Shown one piece after another: positions 1 through 8,106 of a stretch of DNA of 45,517 bases. The notes beneath the pieces were generated by a model. It searched no databases. It was not told the DNA's origin and saw only the letters and a list, made by a program, of their open reading frames with translations. This stretch comes from UBA6054 sp964522095 (GTDB lineage: Bacteria; Planctomycetota; Phycisphaerae; Phycisphaerales; UBA1924): NCBI GenBank assembly GCA_964522095.1, contig CAZFSO010000011.1, forward strand, positions 1 through 45,517, given 5' to 3'. How positions within the stretch are numbered: the first letter of the stretch is position 1; each line of letters begins with the position of its first letter. Both the position numbers and the translations under genes were made by a program.

Positions 1-216
1 GGCGTCGGCACGCGCTACTGGGCCGACGGCGTGGAGGCCTTCACCGAGCTGTACCGCACCGGCGCCCTGGACCACATCCTGCACTACTTCAACGACGAGG
101 TGACGCTCCCCGCCTTCGAGCACGCCCGCGACGAGCAGTTCGACGCCATCCGCCGCCGGTTCTCAGCGAGAAGCCCCGCACGCGAGCGACCGGGAAACAG
201 CCCGGAACGCGAGTGA
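1..216 (+). CDS. C-terminal end of an unidentified protein (5' end outside window)
   Basis: The frame is open from base 1 and stops with TGA at 214-216, giving about 71 residues of a C-terminus. It contains the stretch GTRYWADGVEAF and ends in an Arg/Glu/Pro-rich tail. The aromatic 'YWADGVEAF' element resembles segments after the active site of some zinc metallopeptidases, but no catalytic motif is visible in this fragment, so no function is assigned. A small inverted repeat (CCGGG/CCCGG, 190-205) lies just before the stop and has no T-run. The next gene starts 142 bp downstream with its own ribosome-binding site. Confidence 0.55.
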   Translation, partial: GVGTRYWADGVEAFTELYRTGALDHILHYFNDEVTLPAFEHARDEQFDAIRRRFSARSPARERPGNSPERE

Positions 217-358
217 CGGGATGGGCGTTTGCGCAAGGCCCGGCGTGCCGGCGCATGATGGCCCGGTTTTCCGTCAGCCGCGCCCCGTTCCCGGCGGTAC
301 GGATCCGAGACGCCGCCCGCGTCACCTACGATCGCGCGGCAACCCCGAGGGAATCCCC

Positions 359-2518
359 ATGACAGCCACCCTGACCCGCCTGCTCGTCGTCCTGCTGAGC
401 GTCCTGCCCGTCGCGCACGCCCGGGCGCAGGCGGCCCAGCCCGAGAAGCCCCGCGTCGCGGTCCGGGAGATCGCCGCGAGCGGGCCCGTGCTCGACGCCG
501 CCCGGGCCCAGGGCCAGTCCCAGGCTCTTGAACAGATCCTGGCGGCCGCCGACAGCCAACTCACCGCCGCCCTGGCCAACACGCGCCGCTTCGACGTCGT
601 CGCCCGCGCCGACCTGCGCACCGTCCTGCGCGAGCAGGACCTGGCCGAGTCGGGCCTGCTGGACCCCGACGACCCCCAGGCCGCCCGTGCCTACGCGCTG
701 GCCGGGGTCCGGTACGTCGTCACGGTCAGCGTGGACAACTTCCAGGACGCCGTGGCGCGGGCCGACTTCACCGGGGGCCTCGGCGACACCACCATGGAGC
801 GGCGCACCGTCCAGATGCTCGCGACGCTCAGGATCTACGACACCAGCACGGCCGTGCTGCTGGAGACCGTGCCCCTGACCATCGAGCAGTCCGAGGTGCG
901 TGAGACGCTGCCCGGCGCTCGGCACGAGGGGCGGCTGACAAACGCGCTGCTTGGCGGCGTGGCGGAGCGCTTCGCCCGCGACGCGGCCAACGCCGTGCTC
1001 GCCCGCCTGGCGCCGGCCCGGGTCCTGGCCTACACGCTGGGCCAGATCACGCTGAACCGCGCCGAGGGGACCGGCGTCGAGCCGGGCCAGATCTGGCGGG
1101 TCTACCACGCCGGGCGGGCGCTGGTCGACCCGGAGACCGGCGAGCACCTGGGGGCCGAGGAGGTCCCGGTCGGCTGGGCCCGCATCACCGAGGTCAACCC
1201 CCGGTTCAGCAAGGCCCAGGCCATCGAAGACACGGGGATCACGGTCGGGTCGGTGCTGCGGCTTGTTCCCGGCGGGCTGCCGCCCGGGGTCGATCCCAAC
1301 GCCCGGGCCGCCGGGTCGCACGGGGCCGGCGCGCAGGGCCCGGCGGGCGCGGCCACGCCGCCGGCGCGGATCGACCAGGGCGCCCAGCGGGGCGCGGAGC
1401 CCGAGCCCGATCCCAACGCCGCCCCGCTGCGCGTCGCGGTGTTCGTGCGCAACACCTCCGGACGCGTGCCGGACCGGACAACCGACGCGATCGAGACCTG
1501 GGTGACGTCCGCGGTGGCGGGTCCGGGCGTGGAGGTGATCGGGCGGGCGCTGGTGCTCAACGCGGTCAGCCAACTCAGCGACGCGGGCGCCAACGAGGGC
1601 TCGCCCGACCCGCGCAGCCAGGACGCGGCCCGCCTGCTGTCCGACCAGTCCTCGGCGCTGGCGCTGGCCCGCACGCTGGGGGCCGACGCGCTGCTGGTGG
1701 CCACGGCGGTCGACCTGGCCGAGTCGACGCAGCGGTTCCAGGACGAGGACCTCGGCGTTGACTCGGACGTGACGACCACCCGGCTGTCGCTGGCGTGGAG
1801 CCTGGTCAGCGGGCGGACGGGCGGGGCGGTGGCGGGGGGCGAGGCGGAGTCGACCGGGCGCAGCCGCCGGTCGGGCAGGGCGGGCAGCACGCCGCCGGAC
1901 CTGAGCGAGTTGATCCGCGACGCGGCGACCCAGGTCGGTCGTCAGGCGCGGCGTGCGGCGCTGGAAGGGGCGGGCGCGGCGACCCGGGAGGTCGCCGAGA
2001 CGACCATCCGCGTCGAGGTGGCGGTCGAGGACCTCAGCGTGCCGGACATCCGCATGGTGGACGGGGCGTGGGTGGTCACCGCGGACCGGTACCTGCTGCG
2101 TCCGTCGGCGTGGAACGTGCTGATCGACGGGTTCCTGGTCGGCTCGGCGCCGGGCGAGGTGCCGGTGACGCCCGGGCCGCACCGGCTGCGGGTCGAGGCG
2201 CCGGGCCTGGAGCCGGCGGACCGGTTCATCGTGGCGCGCGACGGCATGGCGCTGACGATCCCGATGCGATTGAGCGAGGACGGGCGTCGCCGGTGGGCCG
2301 AGCACGCCGCGTTTCTTGAGGGCCTCAAGGACGGGGCGGCCCTGCGCGAGAACGAGCGCGTGGCGGTCGAGGGGATCGCGCGGTTCCTGGCGCAGAGCCG
2401 ACTGGTGGTGGACACCTCGGCGCTCGAGTCGGTCACGGTCACGCCGGGCGTGGTGTCGCTGTGGGCGGACCTGTTCGACCGGCGGGACGGGCGGGATCAT
2501 GAGGGGCGCGATCGGTGA
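359..2518 (+). CDS. Secreted two-module CsgG/TolB-like protein with C-terminal PEGA domain
   Basis: A 719-residue exported protein. Residues 1-24 form a signal peptide (hydrophobic LLVVLLSVLPVAHA, then Ala). Residues about 30-330 resemble the CsgG/FlgT-type fold: an N-terminal RVAVREI strand, 'FDVVARADLRTVLREQDL', and a C-terminal 'GVEPGQIWRVYHAG...DPETG' segment typical of this group. A Pro/Ala/Gly linker leads to a second TolB-like unit near residue 360 (LRVAVFVRNTSGRVPD). A PEGA-like domain (WNVLIDGFLVGSAPGEVPV) lies near 585-640. The ATG at 359 is preferred over upstream in-frame starts because GAGGGA lies about 6 nt before it and the signal peptide begins there; a -10-like TACGAT is at 327-332. 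It overlaps the next gene by GTGA and heads a four-gene envelope cassette. Domain names are by motif recognition; a role in outer-membrane assembly is inferred. Confidence 0.75.
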   Translation: MTATLTRLLVVLLSVLPVAHARAQAAQPEKPRVAVREIAASGPVLDAARAQGQSQALEQILAAADSQLTAALANTRRFDVVARADLRTVLREQDLAESGLLDPDDPQAARAYALAGVRYVVTVSVDNFQDAVARADFTGGLGDTTMERRTVQMLATLRIYDTSTAVLLETVPLTIEQSEVRETLPGARHEGRLTNALLGGVAERFARDAANAVLARLAPARVLAYTLGQITLNRAEGTGVEPGQIWRVYHAGRALVDPETGEHLGAEEVPVGWARITEVNPRFSKAQAIEDTGITVGSVLRLVPGGLPPGVDPNARAAGSHGAGAQGPAGAATPPARIDQGAQRGAEPEPDPNAAPLRVAVFVRNTSGRVPDRTTDAIETWVTSAVAGPGVEVIGRALVLNAVSQLSDAGANEGSPDPRSQDAARLLSDQSSALALARTLGADALLVATAVDLAESTQRFQDEDLGVDSDVTTTRLSLAWSLVSGRTGGAVAGGEAESTGRSRRSGRAGSTPPDLSELIRDAATQVGRQARRAALEGAGAATREVAETTIRVEVAVEDLSVPDIRMVDGAWVVTADRYLLRPSAWNVLIDGFLVGSAPGEVPVTPGPHRLRVEAPGLEPADRFIVARDGMALTIPMRLSEDGRRRWAEHAAFLEGLKDGAALRENERVAVEGIARFLAQSRLVVDTSALESVTVTPGVVSLWADLFDRRDGRDHEGRDR

Positions 2519-3945
2519 GGGGGCGCGGGGCGTCAATCCGGCGACGCCCGGCGGGGTTGCTCGCGGGCGTGCTGGCGGCCTGCGTGCTGACGGGCTGCCA
2601 GGGGGCGTACCGCGCGTTCGAGCGGGACCTGGGCCGGCACGTGGCGGCGGGGGATTTCCGGGCGGCCAGCAGGCTGGCGGTGCGTCAGGCCGAGAAGCAC
2701 GCCTCGGACCGCTCCAACCGGGTGATCTACAACCTCGAGGCGGCCCGCGCGGCCCAGTTGTCCGGGGATCTTGAGACCAGCCGTGCGTACTTCGAGCGGG
2801 TCCACGCGGACGTACGCCCGTACCTGGACGAGCGGGCCGAGGCGCGGGTGACCGAGGCGCTCTCGACGACGGCCGTCAACCAGACCACGGCGGTCTACCG
2901 CGCCACGCCGGTGGACCGCATCATGGCGACGGCGCTGAACGCGGTCAACTGCATGGCCCTGGGCGACATGGCCGAGGCGCGGGTGCAGTTGAACCTGGCG
3001 CGCGACTGGCAGGACGACGCCGTGCGCCGGCTGGCCGACGGGGCGGGCCGGGCCGAGCGGGGCCTGGACCGCGAGGGGGCGCAGCGCGGGCTGCCGGTCA
3101 ACGCGGCGCAGGTGGAGCGCGTCCTCGGCACGCACTACGCGGGGCTCTCCGACCTGCGGGGGTACGCCAACTACCGCAACCCGTTCGTCTCGCACCTGCG
3201 GGCGGTGTTCCTGCTGGAGGCCGGGGTCGGCCAGGCCGACCTGGAGCGGGCGCGGTTCGAACTGCGCGAGGTGCTGGCGATGGAGCCGGACGCGGCGGCG
3301 ATGGTGCTCCCGGACCTGGACCGCATCGAGGGCGTCGCGCCGGACGGGCCGACGACCTGGGTGTACGTGTTCGCCGGGCGCGGGCCGCGGCTGGAGGAAC
3401 TGCGCATCGATCTGCCCATCCCCGTGGGCAACGTGAACTACGTGGCGGCGGCGTTCCCACGGCTGGCGTTCCACGCGGATTTTCTCGGGCCGGCGACGGT
3501 GGAGGGGGGCGGGTCGAGCGTGCGGAGCGTGCTGCTGGCCGACGTGGACGCGATGGTGGCCGACGAGTTCCGGGCGCGCCTGCCGAGGATCATCGCCCAG
3601 GAGATCCTCAGCGCGGCCTTGAAGGCCGGGGCGACCTACGCCGCGCGGGAGGAGGCGGGGGGGTGGGGGCAGTTGCTCGGCATGATCTACCAGGCGGCCT
3701 CGACCAGCGCGGACACGCGCAACTGGAGCACCCTGCCCAAGCGCATCCACCTCGCCCGGACGCCCACCCCGGCGGACGGCCTGCTGACCGTGCGGGTGGG
3801 GGCGGTGGCCTCTGCGGTGCGCGTGCGGCCCGGGGCGAGTCATATCGTCGTCGTCACCGTGCCGACGGCCGGGGCGCGCGAGGCGTCGGTGGTGCACGCC
3901 GACCTGGACCCACAGACCAGACAGGAGATGGCCCATGAGAACTGA
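2515..3945 (+). CDS. COG3014-family lipoprotein
   Basis: A 476-residue lipoprotein. The GTG start overlaps the upstream stop as GTGA. A short basic N-terminus and hydrophobic stretch end in a lipobox LTGC, with Cys at residue 28. The middle is helical and TPR-like. The C-terminal half carries features I associate with COG3014: 'RGPRLEELRIDLPIPVG', 'LLADVDAMVADEFRARLPRI' and 'ADTRNWSTLPKRIHLAR'. COG3014 proteins occur beside ycfL and lpoB in other bacteria, and here the next two genes are exactly those. Its reading frame overlaps the start of the ycfL-like gene by 11 bp, so translation is probably coupled. The biochemical role of the family is not established; association with peptidoglycan synthase regulation is inferred from context. 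Confidence 0.8.
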   Translation: MRGRGASIRRRPAGLLAGVLAACVLTGCQGAYRAFERDLGRHVAAGDFRAASRLAVRQAEKHASDRSNRVIYNLEAARAAQLSGDLETSRAYFERVHADVRPYLDERAEARVTEALSTTAVNQTTAVYRATPVDRIMATALNAVNCMALGDMAEARVQLNLARDWQDDAVRRLADGAGRAERGLDREGAQRGLPVNAAQVERVLGTHYAGLSDLRGYANYRNPFVSHLRAVFLLEAGVGQADLERARFELREVLAMEPDAAAMVLPDLDRIEGVAPDGPTTWVYVFAGRGPRLEELRIDLPIPVGNVNYVAAAFPRLAFHADFLGPATVEGGGSSVRSVLLADVDAMVADEFRARLPRIIAQEILSAALKAGATYAAREEAGGWGQLLGMIYQAASTSADTRNWSTLPKRIHLARTPTPADGLLTVRVGAVASAVRVRPGASHIVVVTVPTAGAREASVVHADLDPQTRQEMAHEN

Positions 3946-4354
3946 CCGCCGACTGGGAGCAGCGTTCGTCGCCGCCGTGCTCGCGGGGCTGACCGCGTGC
4001 GGCACGGTGAACACCACGCACACGCGCTCGGGCCCGGGCGAGGACGCCGTGGCCGTGCGTCGCGACGTGAACGACGCGCTGGGGCGTCTGGCGATCCACG
4101 CCACGGAGGTGCGCCTGTTCCGCAACGACGCGGGGACGATGGAGGCGCAGGTGGACGTGGCCAACGACGGGCTGCGCACGCGTCGGTTCTCGTACCGCTT
4201 CGACTGGCTGGACGGGCGTGGCAACGTGATCGGGTCGCGCAACGCGGTCTGGCGTGCGGCGTCGGTTCCCTCCGGCGGGTCGATCGTGATCGGCTCGACC
4301 GCGCTGACGCCCGAGGCCGAGGACTTCCGGCTGCAGGTGCGCCGTTCCAACTGA
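3935..4354 (+). CDS. ycfL: YcfL-like (DUF1425) lipoprotein
   Basis: A 139-residue lipoprotein with lipobox LTAC (Cys at residue 22), then a short linker and a compact beta-rich domain. The pattern 'VRLFRNDAGTMEAQVDVAN', 'FSYRFDWLDGRGNVI' and 'VPSGGSIVIGSTA' matches the YcfL/DUF1425 immunoglobulin-like fold. The start is set by GGAG 5-8 nt upstream of the ATG, inside the end of the COG3014 gene. In Escherichia coli ycfL lies directly upstream of lpoB (ycfM); the same order here supports both assignments. The family's molecular function is unknown. Confidence 0.8.
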   Translation: MRTDRRLGAAFVAAVLAGLTACGTVNTTHTRSGPGEDAVAVRRDVNDALGRLAIHATEVRLFRNDAGTMEAQVDVANDGLRTRRFSYRFDWLDGRGNVIGSRNAVWRAASVPSGGSIVIGSTALTPEAEDFRLQVRRSN

Positions 4355-4406
4355 CCGTGACCGGGGCGCGGCGGGAGCCGGCCCAAGCAAACCGAAAGGA
4401 CGACCG

Positions 4407-4997
4407 ATGCGTTTGGCCCGACTGCTGCTGACCCTGCCCGCGCTCGCCGCGCTGGGCGCCTGCTCGACCCCCGCCCGCGTGATCGAGACGGGGGGCAACG
4501 AGTCGATCACGAGCGTGGGGGAGGTGGACATCCAGGACCTGCGCAACGCGGCGGCCGGGATGCTCGGATCGCTGATCCAGACCGACATCCTGACGCGCCC
4601 CGAGGGGCGTCCGGCGCGGGTGGTGCTGGACCGGGTGGTCAACGACACCTCGTCGTCGTTCAGCATCGACGAGCTGCTGTTCCGCATGCGCGAGCAGCTG
4701 GTCAACTCGGGCAAGGCGCAGGTCGTCACGACCTACGGGCGCAACCCCGAGTCGCCGATCGCGCAGGAGGAACTGCGCCGGCGCGCGATGGAGGAGGGGC
4801 GTTCGGACTTCGAGACGCTGACGCCGGACTACACCCTGACCGGGCGCGTCACGCAACTGAAGCGCTCGGCGGGGCGGATGCGCCAGACGACCTACACCTT
4901 CCGGCTGACGCTGACCGACGTGCGGACCGGCCTGGAGGTCTGGACGCGCGCCGAGGAGGTCACCAAGCAGGGCACCAAGGACTCGGTGGGGTTCTGA
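4407..4997 (+). CDS. lpoB: LpoB-like penicillin-binding-protein activator lipoprotein
   Basis: A 196-residue outer-membrane lipoprotein, lipobox LGAC with Cys at 19. The mature part has the LpoB/TolB-N-like pattern: 'VGEVDIQDLRNAAAGML', 'RPARVVLDRVVNDTSSSFSI', 'LLFRMREQLVNSGKAQVV', 'DYTLTGRVTQLKR' and 'YTFRLTLTDVRTGLEVW'. Known LpoB proteins activate a class A penicillin-binding protein across the periplasm. The usual long disordered linker after the lipid-modified Cys is short here. AAAGGACG lies just before the ATG. It ends the lipoprotein cassette; the VOC gene begins 2 nt after the stop. Which synthase it would activate cannot be seen in this window. Confidence 0.82.
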   Translation: MRLARLLLTLPALAALGACSTPARVIETGGNESITSVGEVDIQDLRNAAAGMLGSLIQTDILTRPEGRPARVVLDRVVNDTSSSFSIDELLFRMREQLVNSGKAQVVTTYGRNPESPIAQEELRRRAMEEGRSDFETLTPDYTLTGRVTQLKRSAGRMRQTTYTFRLTLTDVRTGLEVWTRAEEVTKQGTKDSVGF

Positions 4998-4999
4998 GC

Positions 5000-5398
5000 A
5001 TGGAGACCGGGCGGACGAGCGTGACCGTCGCGACGGTCGAGATCCCCGTGTCCGACCTGCGTCGGGCGGTCAACTGGTACGTGGAGACCCTGGGCTTCGA
5101 GGAGGAGTGGGCCGACGACCACCACGCGTTGGTCGGGGCCGACTACGACGGGACGAAGCTGCTGCTGGTCGTTGCCGACGGCGCGCGCCTGGGGTTCACG
5201 TGCCCCGCGACGGGGCTGCGGCATGGCGGGGTCGACCTGCGCACGGACGACCTCGACGCGCTGCACGCGCGGCTGACGGCCTTGGGCGGGCCGGTGGACG
5301 CGCTCGACGAGCCGGGCAACGGGTGGGCCCCGCGCGGGTTCGGGTTCGAGGACTCGGAGGGCAACCGGCTGGGGGCGTTCGAGTACCCGCCGAAGTGA
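5000..5398 (+). CDS. VOC (glyoxalase/bleomycin-resistance-like) family protein
   Basis: A 132-residue single-unit vicinal-oxygen-chelate protein. It starts with the usual beta-strand and 'PVSDLRRAVNWYVETLGF' helix and ends with 'FGFEDSEGNRLGAFEYP', the second-half metal-ligand region where the final Glu is a common ligand. 'RHGGVDLRTDDLDALHARL' forms the intervening strand and helix. Single units of this length normally dimerise. The ATG is only 2 nt after the lpoB stop, so it is cotranscribed, though probably unrelated to the envelope cassette. Substrate unknown; it could be a glyoxalase, dioxygenase-like or antibiotic-binding member. It converges with the EVE gene, 8 bp apart. Confidence 0.82.
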   Translation: METGRTSVTVATVEIPVSDLRRAVNWYVETLGFEEEWADDHHALVGADYDGTKLLLVVADGARLGFTCPATGLRHGGVDLRTDDLDALHARLTALGGPVDALDEPGNGWAPRGFGFEDSEGNRLGAFEYPPK

Positions 5399-5406
5399 AC
5401 GGCCGA

Positions 5407-5844
5407 TCAGGGCTTGATGCCGGCCCTGGACTTGATGCGTTTGGCGATGGCGGCGGGGACGGGCATGGCGCTGAGGCGCGGGAGGCGGACGATCTCGAAG
5501 CCCTCGGCCTGGAGGCTTTCGTCGGACTTGAAGTCGGCGAGGGTCAGGGGCTTGGTGGCGGGTGCGACGGGTTCGAGGTCGACGACGGGGCGGGCGACGT
5601 CGCCCTTGCCGTTCAGGCCGGGGTGGTTCGGGTCCTCGTAGGCGGCGGACACGGCGCGGGCCAGGCCGGCGATGCGCTTCTCGCTGCCGGTGTGGTAGAT
5701 GAAGGCCTCGTCGCCGGGCTGGATGGCGCGGAGGTGGATGCAGGCGGCGGGGTTGGTCACGCCGTCCCAGACGGTCCGGGCGTCGCGGGCGAGGTCGTCG
5801 TAGGCGTAGTCGTCCGGCTCGGTCTTGAGCAGCCAGGTGGTCAA
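5407..5844 (-). CDS. EVE-domain protein
   Basis: A 145-residue protein that is a single EVE domain, a PUA-like fold thought to read modified bases in DNA or RNA. Diagnostic elements are the N-terminal 'WLLKTEPDDYAYDDL', 'VWDGVTNPAACIHLRAI', 'GDEAFIYHTGSEKRIAGLA' and 'DPNHPGLNGKGDVARPVVD'. The start codon is TTG, fixed by CAGGAGC about 7 nt upstream and by the domain beginning at residue 2. It is the last gene of a minus-strand run with hpf and an aldose epimerase, 28 bp downstream of the hpf start. Ligand not determinable from sequence. Confidence 0.88.
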   Translation of the reverse strand: MTTWLLKTEPDDYAYDDLARDARTVWDGVTNPAACIHLRAIQPGDEAFIYHTGSEKRIAGLARAVSAAYEDPNHPGLNGKGDVARPVVDLEPVAPATKPLTLADFKSDESLQAEGFEIVRLPRLSAMPVPAAIAKRIKSRAGIKP

Positions 5845-5872
5845 CGGTGCGCTCCTGTCGGGGAGCGGGAGT

Positions 5873-6196
5873 TTACACGCTGGTGCGGTCGACGGGGCGG
5901 TCGAGGCGGCTGGTCAGGGCGCTCTGGAGTTTGCGGGTCGCGTCGTTGATGGCGGGGTAGAACTCGTCGGCCCTGGCCTCGACGGTGATGGGGTCGGCGC
6001 CCTTGGGGCGGGCCTCGAGGGTGCAGCGCTTGTCGGTCTGGCCGCTCTTGTGCGGGCTGTTGTCGTCGGAGAGGTGGACCTCGACGCGGGTGAGGCGGTC
6101 GCCGAAGCGTCCGATCGAGGAGTCGAGTTGCTGGCGGACGTGGTTCTCGAGCGCGTCGGACGACTCGATGTTGGCGAAGTTCATCTGGATCTGCAC
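5873..6196 (-). CDS. hpf: Short ribosome hibernation promoting factor (HPF/RaiA family)
   Basis: A 107-residue HPF/RaiA/YfiA-family protein that binds the 30S decoding region and inactivates or dimerises ribosomes in stationary phase. The beta-alpha-beta fold is seen in 'IQMNFANIESSDALENHV', 'RFGDRLTRVEVHLSDDNS', 'KRCTLEARPKGADPITVEA' and 'DEFYPAINDATRKLQSAL'. The length corresponds to the short form lacking the dimerisation tail. The start is GTG with AAGGAG about 7 nt upstream (on the minus strand). It lies 30 bp downstream of the aldose epimerase gene. Confidence 0.9.
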   Translation of the reverse strand: MQIQMNFANIESSDALENHVRQQLDSSIGRFGDRLTRVEVHLSDDNSPHKSGQTDKRCTLEARPKGADPITVEARADEFYPAINDATRKLQSALTSRLDRPVDRTSV

Positions 6197-6226
6197 GGCT
6201 CGCTCCTTGCCCGGTCGGGCGGTTCT

Positions 6227-7195
6227 TCACGCACCATACGGCGCGGGGGCGGGGCGTGCCTGTGAAAGTTTCTCAATGCTGAAGCGGACGGTGGTTGCGA
6301 GGGTCTCGCCTGGGTCGAGGGTGCGCACGCCGGTTCCGGGCAGGCCGTCGGCGTGGAGGTTGAAGGCGTCGTTGACGGCGGTGCAGGGCTCGACGCACAG
6401 CCAGGGGAGCGTCGGGGAGTCGGGGTCGTCCGGGCGCAGGCGGGGGGTGAAGACGACCAGGTGGGTGAAGGCGTCGGAGCAGTCCATGGTCAGGCGGACG
6501 CGGGACTGGGGCCAGGTGAGGACGGCGCGGCCGCCGAAGCCGGCGAAGACGTCGTCGAGTGCGTCGGGGGGTGGGCCGCCGCGGCGGAGCGATTCGCAGA
6601 CGGCGTCGTCGGCGGCGGGCCCGGTGGGCAGGCAGGCTTTGGCGGGGTATCGGGCGGCGACCTGGGCCTGGAGGTGGACCTGTTCGCCGGCGGCCGTGAG
6701 GGCGCGGGGGAAGAAGGGGTGGTGGCCCAGGCCGGCGGGCATGGGCCGGTCGTCGAGGTTGGAGACCGACAGGCCGAGGGTGAGTTCGGCGGGGGCGAGT
6801 TCGGCGCGGAGGACGGCGCCGAAGGCGAAGGGGAAGTTGGCGGTCTCGTCGCTGCGTGCGTCGTAGACGAGTCGGGCGGAGACGGGGGACCGGTCGGTGA
6901 TGCGCCAGGGGGCGTCGCGGGCAACGCCGTGGATGGCGGTGGCGTCGGGGAAGTTGGGTCTCAGGGCGTGGGTGGCGCCGTTGAAGCGGAAGCGTGCGTC
7001 GCGGATCCGGTTGGTCCACGGGGCCATGATGAAGGAGGCGGCCGCGCCCGGCTCGGTGGGGCCGTGCGGGGCTCGGCGCATGAGGGGGTAGCGGTCGGCG
7101 CAGGGCCCGAGGATGGAGAACTCGGTGAGGCTGGCGCCGAGCGCGGGGTCGATGCCGACGCGGAGGGGTCCGGCGTCGAGCGTGATGTGCGTCAC
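6227..7195 (-). CDS. Aldose 1-epimerase family protein
   Basis: A 322-residue galactose mutarotase-like enzyme interconverting alpha and beta anomers of aldoses. Key landmarks: 'PWTNRIRDARFRF' (substrate-binding NR pair), 'TAIHGVARDAPW' (catalytic-site His), 'GLGHHPFF' (second His) and 'LCVEPCTAVNDAF' with the likely general-base Glu. A GTG start at 7195 puts the protein start directly before the first strand; no strong ribosome-binding site is visible, so coupling to the Cys-rich gene 16 bp upstream is possible. Could be an epimerase-like protein acting on phosphorylated sugars. Confidence 0.9.
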   Translation of the reverse strand: MTHITLDAGPLRVGIDPALGASLTEFSILGPCADRYPLMRRAPHGPTEPGAAASFIMAPWTNRIRDARFRFNGATHALRPNFPDATAIHGVARDAPWRITDRSPVSARLVYDARSDETANFPFAFGAVLRAELAPAELTLGLSVSNLDDRPMPAGLGHHPFFPRALTAAGEQVHLQAQVAARYPAKACLPTGPAADDAVCESLRRGGPPPDALDDVFAGFGGRAVLTWPQSRVRLTMDCSDAFTHLVVFTPRLRPDDPDSPTLPWLCVEPCTAVNDAFNLHADGLPGTGVRTLDPGETLATTVRFSIEKLSQARPAPAPYGA

Positions 7196-7211
7196 GGGGT
7201 GAGGCCGCGGG

Positions 7212-7736
7212 TTACGGGGCGGGGGCGGCGGGCTTTTTGGCCAGGTCGTAGTTTTCCTGGCAGCAGGCCTTCTCGGTGCTGCAGGGCTCGGGGAGTCCCT
7301 TGTCGAAGCAGCAGGCGTCCTCGGCGGTCTCGGTCGCGGCGACGAGGGTCATGGCGGGCTCGGCGGGCTGCTGCTCGGTGGCGCAGCAGGGCTTGGCGTC
7401 CTCGCAGGCGGGGGCTTCGGCGGCGACGGGGGTGGTCTCGGCGGCCTCGTCCTGGCAGCAGCCGGCGGCGGTGGCGAGGCAGGCGTCGGCCTGGACGCCG
7501 CAGGCGGACTTGGCGGCCTGGTCGCCGGTGTGGTGGGCGACTTCGGCGGTCAGGGCGCAGCAGCCTTCGCCTTCGGCGGGGACGGTCAGGGCGGCGGGGG
7601 TGATGGCGGCGGCGGCCCGTTCGGTGGGGCAGACGCCGGTGGGGCAGCCGGTGGTGATCCAGTTGTAGCCCAGGAGGGAGGTTGCTCCGAGGGCGACGAC
7701 GCCCGCGACGATCTTGGCTGTGCACATGCCGCTCAT
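7212..7736 (-). CDS. Membrane-anchored Cys-rich protein with repeated Cys-Cys pairs
   Basis: A 174-residue protein with 17 cysteines, including five adjacent pairs (EGCCAL, AGCCQD, KPCCAT, DACCFD, KACCQE). An N-terminal membrane segment (IVAGVVALGATSLLGYNWI) is followed by 'TTGCPTGVCPT', which resembles the GCxTGxCPI signature of DUF6132-type small membrane proteins. The rest is Ala/Glu/Pro-rich linker. The ATG at 7736 is chosen over 7823 because GGAGAG precedes it and the membrane segment starts there. Cys pairs of this kind suggest metal (copper, zinc, mercury) binding or heavy disulfide formation, which is inference. It is first in a minus-strand run before the epimerase, hpf and EVE genes. 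Confidence 0.72.
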   Translation of the reverse strand: MSGMCTAKIVAGVVALGATSLLGYNWITTGCPTGVCPTERAAAAITPAALTVPAEGEGCCALTAEVAHHTGDQAAKSACGVQADACLATAAGCCQDEAAETTPVAAEAPACEDAKPCCATEQQPAEPAMTLVAATETAEDACCFDKGLPEPCSTEKACCQENYDLAKKPAAPAP

Positions 7737-8106
7737 GGGTCTCTCTCCGTGGCTTGCTGGGACCGGGCTGCCGGTCGGGTCGGTTGGTTGGGGGCCCGTG
7801 GGCCGGGGGGGCCGCGGGGTCATGATACCGCGCGTCGGGGGGTTTCGGAAGGGGGTTTGGTGGAAGTTGGCGGGGGGCCGGTGGTCTGGCGGGGCGGTGG
7901 GTGGGTGTTGGGTGACGGGTGCTGGTGATCGGACCTTGGGGGGTCGTCAGGGCCGAAAGGACCGGCGCAACCGGGCGGTTGTGGCAAGATCGGCGGGTTC
8001 GGGGGGGCGACCCCCGGTTTTCGTGTGCGGGTGGAATCCGAAGTTGTGGTGTTGAGGCGTGCTTCGCGGCGCGTCGGAGCGGTCGGAAGGTCCCCGGAGG
8101 TGTCGT
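7737..8106. other. Divergent intergenic region between Cys-rich and coiled-coil genes
   Basis: No gene is convincing in these 370 bases. A hairpin CGGGGG/CCCCCG (8000-8016, 5-nt loop) followed by GTTTTC lies about 90 nt before the plus-strand start and could act as an attenuator or terminator-like element. The plus-strand gene has a strong ribosome-binding site GGAGGT at 8096-8101. Promoters for both directions must lie here; CAAGAT near 7985-7990 is a possible -10, with no clear -35. Confidence 0.4.

Noticed and set aside
326..2536. Long minus-strand open frame opposite the CsgG/PEGA gene
   Set aside because: Arg/His/Pro-rich shadow without signal, domain or ribosome-binding site.
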